From assembly GCA_014529385.2 (NCBI GenBank), contig CM043971.1, positions 55,871,209 to 55,935,208 of the forward strand: 64,000 nucleotides of DNA. The letters run 5' to 3'. Made by a program: the position numbers and the translations under genes. The notes under the pieces are model-generated. The model ran no database searches. It was not told the origin of the DNA and saw only the letters and a program-made list of their open reading frames with translations. Source of the stretch: Adiantum capillus-veneris. Lineage: Eukaryota; Streptophyta; Polypodiopsida; Polypodiales; Pteridaceae. The stretch's first letter is position 1, and every line of letters starts with the position of its first letter. Of this stretch, positions 1-9,520 are shown piece by piece.

Positions 1-643
1 TAAAAGCAAGATCTTGAGCACGGGATGGATGCAAGACATAAAGAAGTGGTTTGGGAGATGGGATGCATTACACTTGCTACATGATGCTTCAATTGACTCT
101 CAAGTGAATGAAGCTTTTCTACAACGCCAATGTATTACGGCTTGGGAGAAATCCGGTGGGTCACGCTTCATACATTACACCACCTATATTGCCCCCAACT
201 ACAAAACCATGTTCTTCGCTGAGAGAGGAAACCGTACTCACACTTACATGCTTGAGCCTATTCCCTTGTCCGCGATACGCACTATCGCAGCAATTCGGCT
301 TAGCTCCCATTTCCTTCGATGCGAGATAGGGCGTTGGGGCAATGGAGAAGAGTCAAATCGATTGTGCACATTATGCTCACTGCAAGTTCGAGAGTCTAAG
401 TACCACACACTACTAGAGTGCTCAGCTTTTGATCACATCCGAACTTGCTTCTCTCACATTTTCAGCCATAACTTAGACCTACACACTTTCCTCTCCCAGC
501 CAAAGTGTGGGCTCTCCATTGCGACTCTCATCACTACAATTTTGGAGCATCGAGAGTCACTCATCAGCCATACACATACTACATCACATGTAACTTTGGT
601 CCCATAGGTCATATTTGACCTCCGAGGATGATAATAAAATCTA

Positions 644-648
<5 letters not shown>
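1..648 (+). mobile_element. 3' end of a non-LTR (LINE) retrotransposon ORF2
   Basis: An open frame from about 14 to 607 encodes the C-terminal tail typical of plant LINE reverse-transcriptase proteins. It has a basic stretch beginning IRLSSHFLRCEIGRWG, then a zinc-binding motif with CTLC, a His (KYHTLLEC) and a final Cys, and the LLECSAFDHIR signature. The reverse transcriptase and endonuclease domains would lie left of the window. After the stop, about 40 bases of 3' UTR end in ATAATAAAATCTATCTATCT and run straight into a (CT)n tract, so the tract is probably the element's tail or was seeded by it. The tail frame is intact, but activity cannot be judged from a fragment. Confidence 0.75.

Positions 649-733
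<85 letters not shown>
649..733. repeat. (CT)n microsatellite, about 42 units
   Basis: Nearly pure CT dinucleotide repeat directly downstream of the LINE 3' end. Reading frames through it give Ser-Leu or Arg-Glu artefacts, not proteins. Confidence 0.97.
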
Positions 734-735
<2 letters not shown>

Positions 736-797
736 CACTAACGGCGCGCGGAGGCGTATTTTATCGTCATAAAATTCTTTCACACGCGTCGTTAGTG
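736..797. repeat. Nested inverted repeat between two microsatellites
   Basis: CACTAACG at 736-743 is matched by CGTTAGTG at 790-797, with CGCG blocks just inside both arms. The loop holds a second perfect hairpin, ATTTTAT-CGTC-ATAAAAT. It lies about 190 bases upstream of the start codon of the H3-Ulp1-FCP1 gene and could be a miniature element or a cruciform regulatory site. No function is shown. Confidence 0.6.
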
Positions 798-832
798 ATG
801 AGATAGGTTTTGATGAAAGACAGGGAGAGTTT

Positions 833-835
<3 letters not shown>

Positions 836-899
<64 letters not shown>

Positions 900-921
900 T
901 TTTAGAGAGAGAGAGTGTGTG

Positions 922-961
<40 letters not shown>
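836..961. repeat. Interrupted (GA)n microsatellite
   Basis: Two GA tracts are separated by about 25 bases of TTTTAGAGAG/GTGTGTGTTTG. The tract ends 22 bases before ATG 984, so it would lie in the promoter or 5' UTR of that gene. Confidence 0.95.
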
Positions 962-962
<1 letters not shown>

Positions 963-983
963 CTTCTATTTGTATAGAGTGGG

Positions 984-1415
984 ATGGCTAGAACAAAGGC
1001 CACTGCAAGAAAGGGGGGCAAGGGACTAGGGTTAGCAGCTAAGGCAAGTAGCAGATCTGCAACCCCAAAGAAGAGACCTGGAAAACCAAGTAAGATTTTG
1101 AAAGGTCCAAGGATGAAGAAGTTATAGAGTTGCATGGGACATTTCATAGAAATCGGGAAGGTGCAAAAATGTGTTGATTTGTGCATACCAAAGCTGCCCT
1201 TCCAGAGGATGGTGAGGTCCATTTGTGAGGAAGCGACCTAGGGCACTAAAAGGTGGATAGTGTTTGCATTGATGGCTCTACAGGAAGCAGTAGAGGACTT
1301 CCTGCTTGAATACTTCAGTGACATGACCATTGTAGCAGCCCATGCCCACGGCGTGACTGTAATGGACAAAGACAGTGAGACACTAAAAAGGGTAAGGTGG
1401 AGGTATGACAAACTC
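984..1415 (+). other. Histone H3-like tail and histone-fold segment of the fusion
   Basis: Eight of the first nine residues after Met match canonical H3 (only Q5 differs, as Ala), keeping R2, T3, K4, T6, A7, R8 and K9. The rest of the tail is Lys/Arg/Ala-rich but not collinear with H3. The fold keeps H3 hallmarks KLPFQR and MALQEA at nearly H3 spacing (27 residues between them against 26). Two in-frame TAG codons lie inside, at 1125 and 1239. Homology rests on motif matching by eye. Confidence 0.8.
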
Positions 1416-3814
1416 CTGGTACCCAATGACTGCAGGGATAAGAAAATGAGGGAAATTTTGTTATACCCCCCTGAACTATTGCCACAAGTCACAGTTGTAG
1501 ATGTCACACATGATGTTAATACAAGGGCAAGGGCAGAGACGGTTGCTCGCCAAACAAAAGACATAAGGGAAGCAGAACTTAAGGAGAAAACGAAAGTAGC
1601 AGTGGAGTCCCATAGGCAAAGAGAATGCAATGTGACCTGATCCATAGATGCCAGCAATAAAGATACTCTACTTTCAATGAAGGATGGTTTTCTTGCAGAG
1701 ATACCATTTATAGATGGAGCCAGAAAGATGGTTTTGGATATAGTGGACATTAATATATTGCTGGATCAAGATGCTCAGATAATAGATACAATTATCTACA
1801 TTTGTCCTAAGTAAGTTTTAATATTTTGCTAACTTTGAAAACTCAAATGATAGGTGTACTAAATCAGGTACACTCCTTGTAGTTTGATCAAAAGTCGACT
1901 TCCACCGCACACCCACACGGAGGTGTTTCTTCTTGATCCACAAATGTCTGTGATTATTAGACAGAAGAACACTCCATCTGGCACATTCAAAAGTTGGTTT
2001 CTCCACTGTGCTATGCTGGAAGTAACCGTCATCATCTTTCCTTATGAGAACAACCATCACTGGACTCTCATATGCCTTGATGGTGACCAGCCAGCAGTGT
2101 GGGTGTTCAATTCAATAAAAGGAACCCACCCTGAAATTAAGTTGTAAGTGTTATGTATCAGAAAGTGTTTCTTATGGATATCCATGTAAATTTGAAAGCC
2201 TCAAGCTAACATCCTGATACTCTTTTATGCAGTTGTGTAAAGAGATTATTTCTTGCTTATGGCAAGCTATGTGGAAGGTACGAACTATACAAGGCCCCAA
2301 TCAAAGATGTGGTTGTACCAAATCAAACCGATGCAACTTCTTGCGGATGGAGATGTCTTCTCCATGCAGAATATGTCCTGCAAAGCTACTTTGCATTACA
2401 ACCTTTCATGACTAAGGTAACCATTTGGCAATGCATTCAGTCAGTTTTGGTTTTCTTTATACGAGACTTCTCACTGTGGTCTTTCAATTTTGCAGAGTGT
2501 TGTGGAGAACTACACGTATGATTATTTGCAAAGATATCGGGCAACTCTAATACAACACCTGCTCACTATGTCGAACCCCAGAGAAGCTGAAGATAGCTGC
2601 TTGGACAACCGCACAATCGATATGACAATACGTGATGAGCCACCACCACAAGCCCCTGCATCAAACACACTGGAACCACAATGGGCCGAGGGGGTCATAC
2701 CAGCCAAAAATGAAAGGGTTGAGGATGTAGAAAGGCCGAACGAGGATATGCAAGGTGCTAGTGTACAAGCAAAGGGGTTTATGGAGGAGACAATGAAATA
2801 GGCAAGTAGGCCAGTGGAGGAGCCAAAAAGCCCATGGAGGAAACCCTGGATGAGGCAAGCCAGTCTCAGGAGGAGCCCCAAAAGCAAGCAAGCATGGATG
2901 AGGAAAGAATGCCTATGGATGAGGCAATCCGGCCAATGGAGGAGCCCCAAAAGGATATGGATGAGGCAAGCCGACCAACGGAGGGTGAGGAAAAGACCTT
3001 GGAGGAAACCATGGAAGACAAGCGAACTGATGAGGCACAAAGAGCCATGGGGGAGACCCTTGATGAAGATGAGAACGATGACTACGATGATGAAGCAAAA
3101 TCAGAGGATAGCAACAACAACAACAACACTATAGAGACCCAGTATGGACCCTTGCTACCTGTAGATACGGTTGTTCCGGTAATGTCTATTCAAGTATGGC
3201 AAAATATGTTCAGCTTCTAACTACTTATATGTACTTGTCAACTTTTGCAGAGGTTGATTATCTTGGACATCAATGGATTGTTGCTGATGCGCCTGCCTCT
3301 GGCTATAACAGACACCTACGAGGATTTGCAAACATTTCGGATGGGTACTTGTCGAGTTGTGGTTCATTCAGGAACAAAAGAATTTATTCAGTTTCTTCTT
3401 CCATGCTTCAGAGTTGCCATATGGTTTTCAATGCAACCGCAAAACTTGTTGCCACTAGTTAGAATAGTTTGTGTGGTATCTGGTGTTCATATGGGAGATT
3501 TTGCCTTTTTGTATGATCAGTGAAGATGCGTTACCATCGAGGGCCACTACCACCCTAAAAAACCCAACTTACATCTTTTGTACAAACCGTTCAGCCAAAT
3601 CGATGTACCCTTTGATGCAAATAATACACTACTGATTGATGATACTCCTAAAAAGGGAGACCTAAATCCACCAGGAACAACTATCTCACCACCCTCTTTT
3701 GAAGGGCATACCTTTGATTTTTACCTTGAAGACATTTTGATTCCATACTTACAAAAATTGTATCTTAGTCCGTTGTTCACGGACGAGTTTGTACTTTCTA
3801 ATGAATTAAGATGA
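984..3814 (+). pseudogene. Histone H3-like / Ulp1 (C48) protease / FCP1-like HAD fusion, five exons, decayed
   Basis: Exons by GT-AG fit: 984-1810, 1868-2143, 2233-2416, 2496-3178, 3251-3814, with matching phases. Residues 1-50 resemble the H3 tail (ARTK, TARK). About 60-140 is an H3 fold: KLPFQRMVRSI, then MALQEAVEDFLLEYF and VTVMDKDSETLKRVR. About 300-430 is a Ulp1 peptidase: HHWTLICLD gives the His, VFNSIK has Asn where Asp is usual, and NQTDATSCGW gives Gln and Cys. Then comes an acidic linker with EEP/MDEA repeats. From about 658 an FCP1-like HAD domain has LDINGLLL and LLIDDTPKKG. Decay: in-frame TAG 1125, TAG 1239, TGA 1638, TAG 2799 and TGA 3521, plus one base missing in an A run near 2825. 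Adding that base makes the spliced length 845 codons. A SUMO/Nedd-type protease with a histone-like module is inferred; the substrate is unknown. Splicing is predicted, not observed. Confidence 0.8.
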
Positions 3815-3844
3815 CTCTTCTATCATGTCTTTGTGTTGCCTTAC

Positions 3845-3846
<2 letters not shown>

Positions 3847-3911
<65 letters not shown>

Positions 3912-3912
3912 A
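3847..3912. repeat. (GA)n microsatellite
   Basis: GA repeat of about 65 bases between the 3' ends of two converging pseudogenes. Confidence 0.95.
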
Positions 3913-3914
3913 CT

Positions 3915-5044
3915 AGAGTGTCAAGCACGACCTCACACCGTATGCCAATCTCTTCCTTTACATACCATCCTCTGTCAAGAAGTTTGTCACAGGATGACTG
4001 CTGAAATGACTTGCACATGAACATAGTTTTCATAACACGTATATTGTAGTTATGAAACAACTCTATGAACAGTGCAGTAGGACAAAAGTTTGCAATTCTA
4101 ACCAGTTTGGTGGGAATAGAGCTACGTAGAGACCTCTATATATCCTTGTAGAGCTTACTTCGCATTGCCTCCACCATTGTTCCCTCAGGAACTGGTCAGT
4201 CCACAGTGTTCCAGTCGGTTGGTAGAGGCACTTTCACCAACATGCCATTCTTATTCCCTGGGCAGAGTTGGTAGAAGTGGTCATAGAAAAATATTCCTTC
4301 ATCAGCCAGGATTTTGTTGGTTCTCCCTGAATACTGTAGAGAACCAATGTGGGCATGAAGGACAAGGAAGAGGCCTATTATGCACTCCACAGGCTCCCAT
4401 TGCTCATAAGAAGAGGGATAAACATCTGCAAAATATATAACAAGAGTTAAACTAAGAGTATCAATAAGTGAAAATGACAAATCTAATGTACTTGAGATGT
4501 GAAGAATGGAGCCATTGCTCATAAGAAGAGGGATAAACGTTGCAAAATATATAACAAAAGTTAAACTGAGAGTATCAATAAGTGAAATGACAAATCAAAT
4601 GCAGTTGAGATGTGAAGAATACTTACAATTGCAACGTGGTTAATGTATATCTAACACATTTCCACCATTTGCTATCACGTCTGGATGGGTAAATACATGC
4701 TGAACAAGAACTTCCTTCACAGATCTTTTGTCGATTTCAACTTTGAAATCAAACACTCTGGCCTTCCATGTTGAGCGGTAAACATTGATAGCACTAGACC
4801 TCTTGGCTCTTCTTGGTTGCATTAGGACCCGTGAACCTTTGCTTATCCTTTGTCCAACCCATTGGTTCTCTGCACTTATTGAAGATGATATTGTAATTGA
4901 TGATATGCTACTACTTGCCCTTCTAGGCAAAGTACAGGTGTTGCTAGTTGGTGTGAGAGACCACACACCTAGAGCTTCTTGGGCGGGAAGACGTGGAAGC
5001 CATAGCTCTGAGAGAAAAGCTTTAGTGGAGAGAGATTCACTTTG
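3915..5044 (-). pseudogene. Unknown two-exon gene, minus strand, decayed
   Basis: I do not recognise this family. Upstream exon (about 5044-4627): Ser-rich start, then a basic/hydrophobic region including ENQWVGQRISKGSRVLMQPR and EVLVQHVFTHPDVIANGG. Donor GTAAGT at 4626-4621; acceptor TTTTGCAG ends at 4426. Downstream exon (4425 to about 3915): YEQWEPVECIIGLFLVLHAH, ILADEGIFFYDHFYQLCPG and a long tail with KTMFMCKSFQQSSCDKLLDRGW. Joining the exons keeps one frame (phase 1). In-frame stops: TAA 4642-4640, TGA 4198-4196 (where TGG would give Trp) and TAG near 4137. The start is uncertain: an ATG near 5004 is in another frame. It converges on the H3-Ulp1-FCP1 gene and may belong to the same element. 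Confidence 0.5.
4395..4620. repeat. Tandem duplication (about 110 bp x 2) over an intron acceptor
   Basis: The segment starting CCCATTGCTCATAAGAAGAG at 4396 recurs from about 4511, about 90 percent identical. The copy at 4396 carries the working acceptor (TTTTGCAG on the minus strand). The second has lost the AG (TTTGCAACG). Confidence 0.85.
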
Positions 5045-5370
5045 AAAGTATCCTAATGGAGGGAAAGTGTTTTACAATTCCAATATCTTGTGTGGGCTTA
5101 ATGGCCACCCTCCAGTACGTTAATGACCATAAGAGAATATCAGTAGTGGGACCACACATGCACCTAACAGCTCGGTAAAAGCAAAGAAGTTACAATGCCA
5201 CAATCCTAGATTCGTGAAAGTTTTTAAATTATTTTCTTATTTCTTGAGTCTTTCCACGTATTTTCCTACGTAACGTAGCCCTGAAGCTCATTGGACGCAC
5301 TCTATTTTCTCTCTCTTTCATATGGCCCTCTAAATGACCTCCAAATTTTCCTAATGGGCTTGAAACTTAA
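5045..5370. other. No gene recognised
   Basis: Non-repetitive sequence between the minus-strand pseudogene and the truncated copia element. It should contain the pseudogene's promoter if that gene started near 5040. I see no convincing motif. Confidence 0.5.
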
Positions 5371-7538
5371 TCTTGTGTTGTTCTTGATGCCTTACCAGAT
5401 TCTTACCAGACTTTTGCTAGTACTTGGAGACTTATGACCCAAGGAAATCCTGAAGTTGTCAAGTTTGATGCGTTATGCACATTGTTGTTGCAAGAGTAAC
5501 TTTCAAGAAAGAATAGGACTAGACTATGTGCAGTTGAATAGGATTTTATTGCTTCTCAAAGGAAGGGTGGTAACAACAATGCAGCCACTTCTTATGGTTC
5601 TGCTGCAAGTGGCAAAACTTTTGTTCCTAATGCTTCTGCTGCCAGCAATTCATCTGGAAATTCTGGTGATAAGGGCAAAAAGAAGATGCGTTGCCATTAT
5701 TGTAATGCTAATGATCACTTGATCAAGCAGTGTCCTAAGTTGAAGGCCAAAGAGGCTAAGAAGAAAGAGGGTGGTTCCACTACAAATGCTAATTCCACAG
5801 CCATTGTTGAGTCTTCTGTGAAAGGAGACTGTGATGTTGATGTTGATGCAGAATGGGCTTTTAGTGCAAAGTGCACTTAGGATCTTGTTGTCCATGATGC
5901 ATGCATGTCAGTTGCTGCAGATTCACATGTGTGGTATTTCGATAGTGGTGCTACAAAGCACATTACCTCACATCGTGAATTGTTCACCTTTCTCGAGTCT
6001 GTCCATCATGGGAATTATGTCACTTGTGCCAACAATGCCTCTTATCTGGTTCAAGGAACTGGAAAGATTGTGCTTACTGCTGCAAATGGCATTTCTTTCA
6101 CACTTGTTGATGCACTTTATGTACCTGGGATCAAGAAGAATCTTTTGTATATATCTGCACTTGCTAGACTTGGACTTGTAGTCAAATTTGTGGATGACAA
6201 ATGTACAATTCACGATCTCAATTTTGGTGATGAAATTGTTGCATCTGGCCTTTTGTGCCGTGGGATGTATAAGCTCACTTTGTATGATAAGTGTGGACAA
6301 AATTTTTCAAATGCAATTGCAGATTCAAGGGCTGTTTCAGATGAAAAATTGTGGCATGCACGTTTTGGGCATCTAAATTTTGCCAATCTGTTGCGTTTGT
6401 AGAAATCTGATATGGTTGCTTCTTTGCCACCTCTTGAAGCACCTGTCAAAACATGTTTGTGAAGGCTGTATATTGGGTAAAATGCAGCGTTCTTTCCAAA
6501 GGATGGTTCAGTTAGGGCCTCATGCTTGCAGGTCGCAACTTGTGCATAGTGATGTTTGTGGGCCCATGCAAACTCCATCCTTGGGAAATTACCTGTACTT
6601 TGTGACTTTCATTGATGATTACTCCAGGCATGCATGGGTATTTCCGCTTAAAGCAAAGTCCGAAGTTTTTATGTGCTTCAAAAAAAAATTGACTATGGCT
6701 GAAAAATGTCTCGGAATGTACTATGGACACCCTCCGTTCCGATTGAGGGGGGGAGTATATGTCTCATGCATTTAATGCATTTCTGGCTAGTTGTGGGATA
6801 AAAGGTTGTTTTGACACGCGAGTGTCCACAAGTGGCTTTTGTTTCATGCTTGGCAGTTCATGTATATCATGGTTGAGCAAGAAGCAACCTACTGTGGCCA
6901 CTTTGAGTTGTGAGACTGAGTAGAGGGCCGTCTTCACAACTACGATTGAGTGTGTATGGCTCAGACGCCTTATGGCTGATTTGGGTGTTGGACTGGACAC
7001 TGCCAACACTATCTACACTGACATCAGAGCGCATTGGCAGTTGCGAGGAACCCAATTTTTCATGCTCGCACAAAGCACATTGAGGTACATTACCACTATG
7101 TTAGGGAGAGGCTCTCAGTAGGAGAGATCAGCTTGGCTTATCTGCCAACACAGGACAACCTTGCATATCTTTTCACAAAGGCATTGTCTTGTGAGAAGCT
7201 CAAAGCTTTCTGCAAAGCTTTGGGCTTACTCCTCTGATCATGTCCTCAGTGCATGGCAGTTTTCTTTACTCATGTGCTAGCTCCCATTCACCGCATCACT
7301 CCAGGGGGGGATTTGTTACCATATACATGTGGTAGTGATGTGTGTGAACACACTAGGACTACCGGGGCACTTTTTCCTCTTTAAGAGGGTTTTTCCTCCG
7401 TGCATTGTATATATGCCTATCACTCTAGGGCTATCTATCTTTCCATTGCACACTAAGTAATGTACTCCAGTTGTGTGCATTGAGCTTCCTACGTCTTCTC
7501 CAAGCTGTGTGTGTTTCTCTGCAACCCTAATTCCAATA
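5371..7538 (+). mobile_element. Copia 1: 5'-truncated, internally deleted Ty1/copia element
   Basis: Same family as Copia 2. It begins mid-gag near 5371 with no 5' LTR. It retains a CCHC knuckle (CHYCNANDHLIKQCP, about 5692), an intact protease active site (WYFDSGATKHITS, about 5932) and the start of integrase (LWHARFGHLNF; HSDVCGPMQ). Near 6803 it jumps from integrase straight to RNase H, losing about 1.9 kb that Copia 2 still has (about 10420-12290). The RNase H tail (about 7040-7237) reads ARTKHIEVHYHYVRERL. PPT CCAGGGGGGG precedes the 3' LTR. In-frame stops include TAG 5539, TAG 5878 and TAG 6400. It is dead and needs a partner for everything. Confidence 0.85.
7314..7538 (+). repeat. 3' LTR of Copia 1
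   Basis: Starts TGTTACCATATACATG after a purine tract and ends CCAATA, where the other copies end CCAACA or CCACCA. About 225 bp, homologous to 7885-8110 and 12800-13034. Confidence 0.85.
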
Positions 7539-7816
7539 GAAGTCTAGACGCTTAGGGCTAGCCCCTTAGGTATTCAATCGCTTAGTCGCGCCACTTAGTC
7601 CTACCCGCTTTGTTATTTAGCTGCTTATAGGGCTAATCAATATTCAGATTGCTTAGGGCTTGCTGCTTAAGGCTAGCCGCTTAGGTTTTCAATCGCTTAG
7701 TTCTAGTCCATATTTAGGCCATTGAAGGTTAGACACTTATGGCTAGCCGTTTAGTGTTAGCCGTCTCCGGCTAGCCGCTTAGGGCTATCGACTTAGGTAT
7801 TCAATCGCTTAGTCCT
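7539..7816. repeat. CTTAG-type minisatellite, left part
   Basis: Short degenerate units such as CGCTTAGGGCTAGC, CGCTTAGGTATTCAATCG and CCTACCCGCTT repeat in a higher-order pattern. The array stops at the Copia B 5' LTR and resumes after its 3' LTR at 45220. The shared GTCCT (7812-7816 and 45220-45224) is the target-site duplication. Confidence 0.85.
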
Positions 7817-7884
7817 TGTTGGGTTTTAGGCCCCATGGCCCGAGCGGGCGCCCACCCACTGGACTTGTATTCTTGCTTATATAG
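7817..7884 (+). repeat. Copia B 5' LTR, left fragment
   Basis: TGTTGGGTTTTAGGCCCC to CTTATATAG, matching the start of the 3' LTR at 45027. Broken by Copia 2 after 7884. Confidence 0.85.
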
Positions 7885-8110
7885 TGTTATCATATACATG
7901 TGGTAGTGATGTGTGTGAACACACTTAGGACCGTTGGGGCATTTTTTCCCTCTTTAGGAGGTTTTTCCCCCGTGCAGTGTATATACGCCATCATTCTAGG
8001 GCGATCAATCTTTCCATTGCACACTAAGAAATACACTCTCTCTTGTGTGCCTTGAGCTTCCTTCGTCTTCTCCAAGCTATGTGTGTTTTCTTGCAATCCT
8101 AATTCCACCA
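7885..8110 (+). repeat. Copia 2 5' LTR
   Basis: TGTTATCATATACATG to AATTCCACCA, about 226 bp. The terminal inverted bases (TGTT...AACA) are clearest in the 3' copy. Confidence 0.88.
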
Positions 8111-8128
8111 ATTGGTATCAAAGCAGGT
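8111..8128 (+). promoter_or_regulatory. Copia 2 primer-binding site
   Basis: ATTGGTATCAAAGCAGG directly follows the 5' LTR and closely matches the initiator tRNA-Met PBS (TGGTATCAGAGC), with one G-to-A change. It would prime minus-strand cDNA. Confidence 0.75.
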
Positions 8129-8470
8129 TGCATCCTCTTGGGCTTAGTCGCCAGCAGCTCCAACACACGCCAACTCACTTTCCCCGATTTCAATGAGATT
8201 TGGTGAGTGTTCGCAGGTCGACAAAATTTTGGATGAGCTCGTAGAGCATAGTCTGTTCAAATTTCTAATTTGGGCTCATTTCAGCCTCCGTTTCCACTAC
8301 AGGCAGTACTGCACGGGCTATTTTGTCATTTTGTGCAAATTTTTGTCAATTCCATTTTTTGCATTACAGGTCCCTTACAGTCTTCTACAGTTTGTGCTAT
8401 ATAGCATGTGTTGTTCCCGTGTTCTTTCTCCTCTTTGTGGGTATTTTTCACATCAGGTGCAACATTTACC

Positions 8471-9520
8471 ATGGCTGACAACAACACAGATGTGTTCAAG
8501 ATGTTTTTTGTTGAGGGCAGATTGGATGGGGACAATTACCCTATGTGGGCTTACATGATGCAACATGTTCTTGTGTCAAAGGGCATCTGGAATATTGTGC
8601 AGTGCATGGATGTATGTCCTAGTTCTGAGGATGTAGGCAATGTTGAGGATGTGGCAGGTCTTGTTGCAAGGATTGTTGTTGTTAGAGTTGTTTTGCCTAC
8701 GGCAGAACAAGCTCGTTGGGATGTAAAGGATGCGCACGCTCATACATTGATTGTTTTGTCTGTGAAGCACACCATTACTCCTCACATTCGTTCAACAAAA
8801 TCTACAAAACAGGCTTGGGATATTCTGGCTAGTCTTTATGCAAGCCGCAATGAGGCAAAAATTTCATTATTGCGTAAAGAGCTGGAGTCGAAGATTATGC
8901 ATGAGGAAGATGATATGGACAATTTCCTTGCTGGTGTCAAGGATATCAATGAGTAACTTATTTCTGCAAGTGATGTCATTTCAGACAATTCCCTTGTGCA
9001 GACTGTTCTTGATGCCATCCCAGACTCTTACCAGATTTTTGCTAGTACTTGGAGACTCATGACCCAAGGAAATCTTGAAGTTATCAAGTTTCATGCATTG
9101 TGCACATTGCTATTGCAAGAGTCACTTTCCCAAAAGAAAAAGGACTAGACAACGTGCAGTTGAACAGGCTTTTATTATTGCTCAAAAAAAGGGTGGTAAC
9201 AGCAATGCAACCACTTCTTATGGTTCTTTTGCAAGTGGAAAGCACATGTTTCTAATGCTTTTGTTGGCATCAATTTTTTTGGAAATTTTGGTGATAAGGG
9301 CAAAAAGAAGATGCATTGCCATTATTGTAAAGCTAATGATCACTTGATCAAGCAGTGTCCTAAATTGAAGGCCAAAGAGGCTAAGAAGAAAGAGGTTGGT
9401 TCCAACGCAAATGCTGGTTCCACTACAAATGCAGCTATTGTTGAGTCTTATATGAAAGGAGACCATGATACTGATGTTGATGCAGAATGGGCTTCAGTGC
9501 AGAATGTACCTATAATCATG
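8471..9520 (+). pseudogene. Copia 2 gag
   Basis: Start chosen at ATG 8471 in ACCATGG context: MADNNTDVFKMFFVEGRLDG. Copia gag features follow: LDGDNYPMWAYMM, then ARWDVKDAHAHTLIVLSVKH, then TKQAWDILASLY, with a CCHC zinc knuckle CHYCKANDHLIKQCP at about 9316. Stop TAA at 8954 (at a usual Gln) and a frameshift near 9140 break the frame. The product would be the capsid/nucleocapsid of the particle. Confidence 0.8.

Noticed and set aside
615-1029. Open frames of Ser-Leu or Arg-Glu repeats across CT/GA tracts (also 3806-4060, 13829-14263, 48262-48607)
   Set aside because: They are readings of dinucleotide microsatellites. The non-repeat flanks of 3806-4060 belong to the unknown minus-strand gene.
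2522-3098. Minus-strand frames opposite the acidic linker
   Set aside because: They are shadows of the Glu/Asp-rich repeat region of the fusion gene, and the plus-strand splice model explains the sequence.
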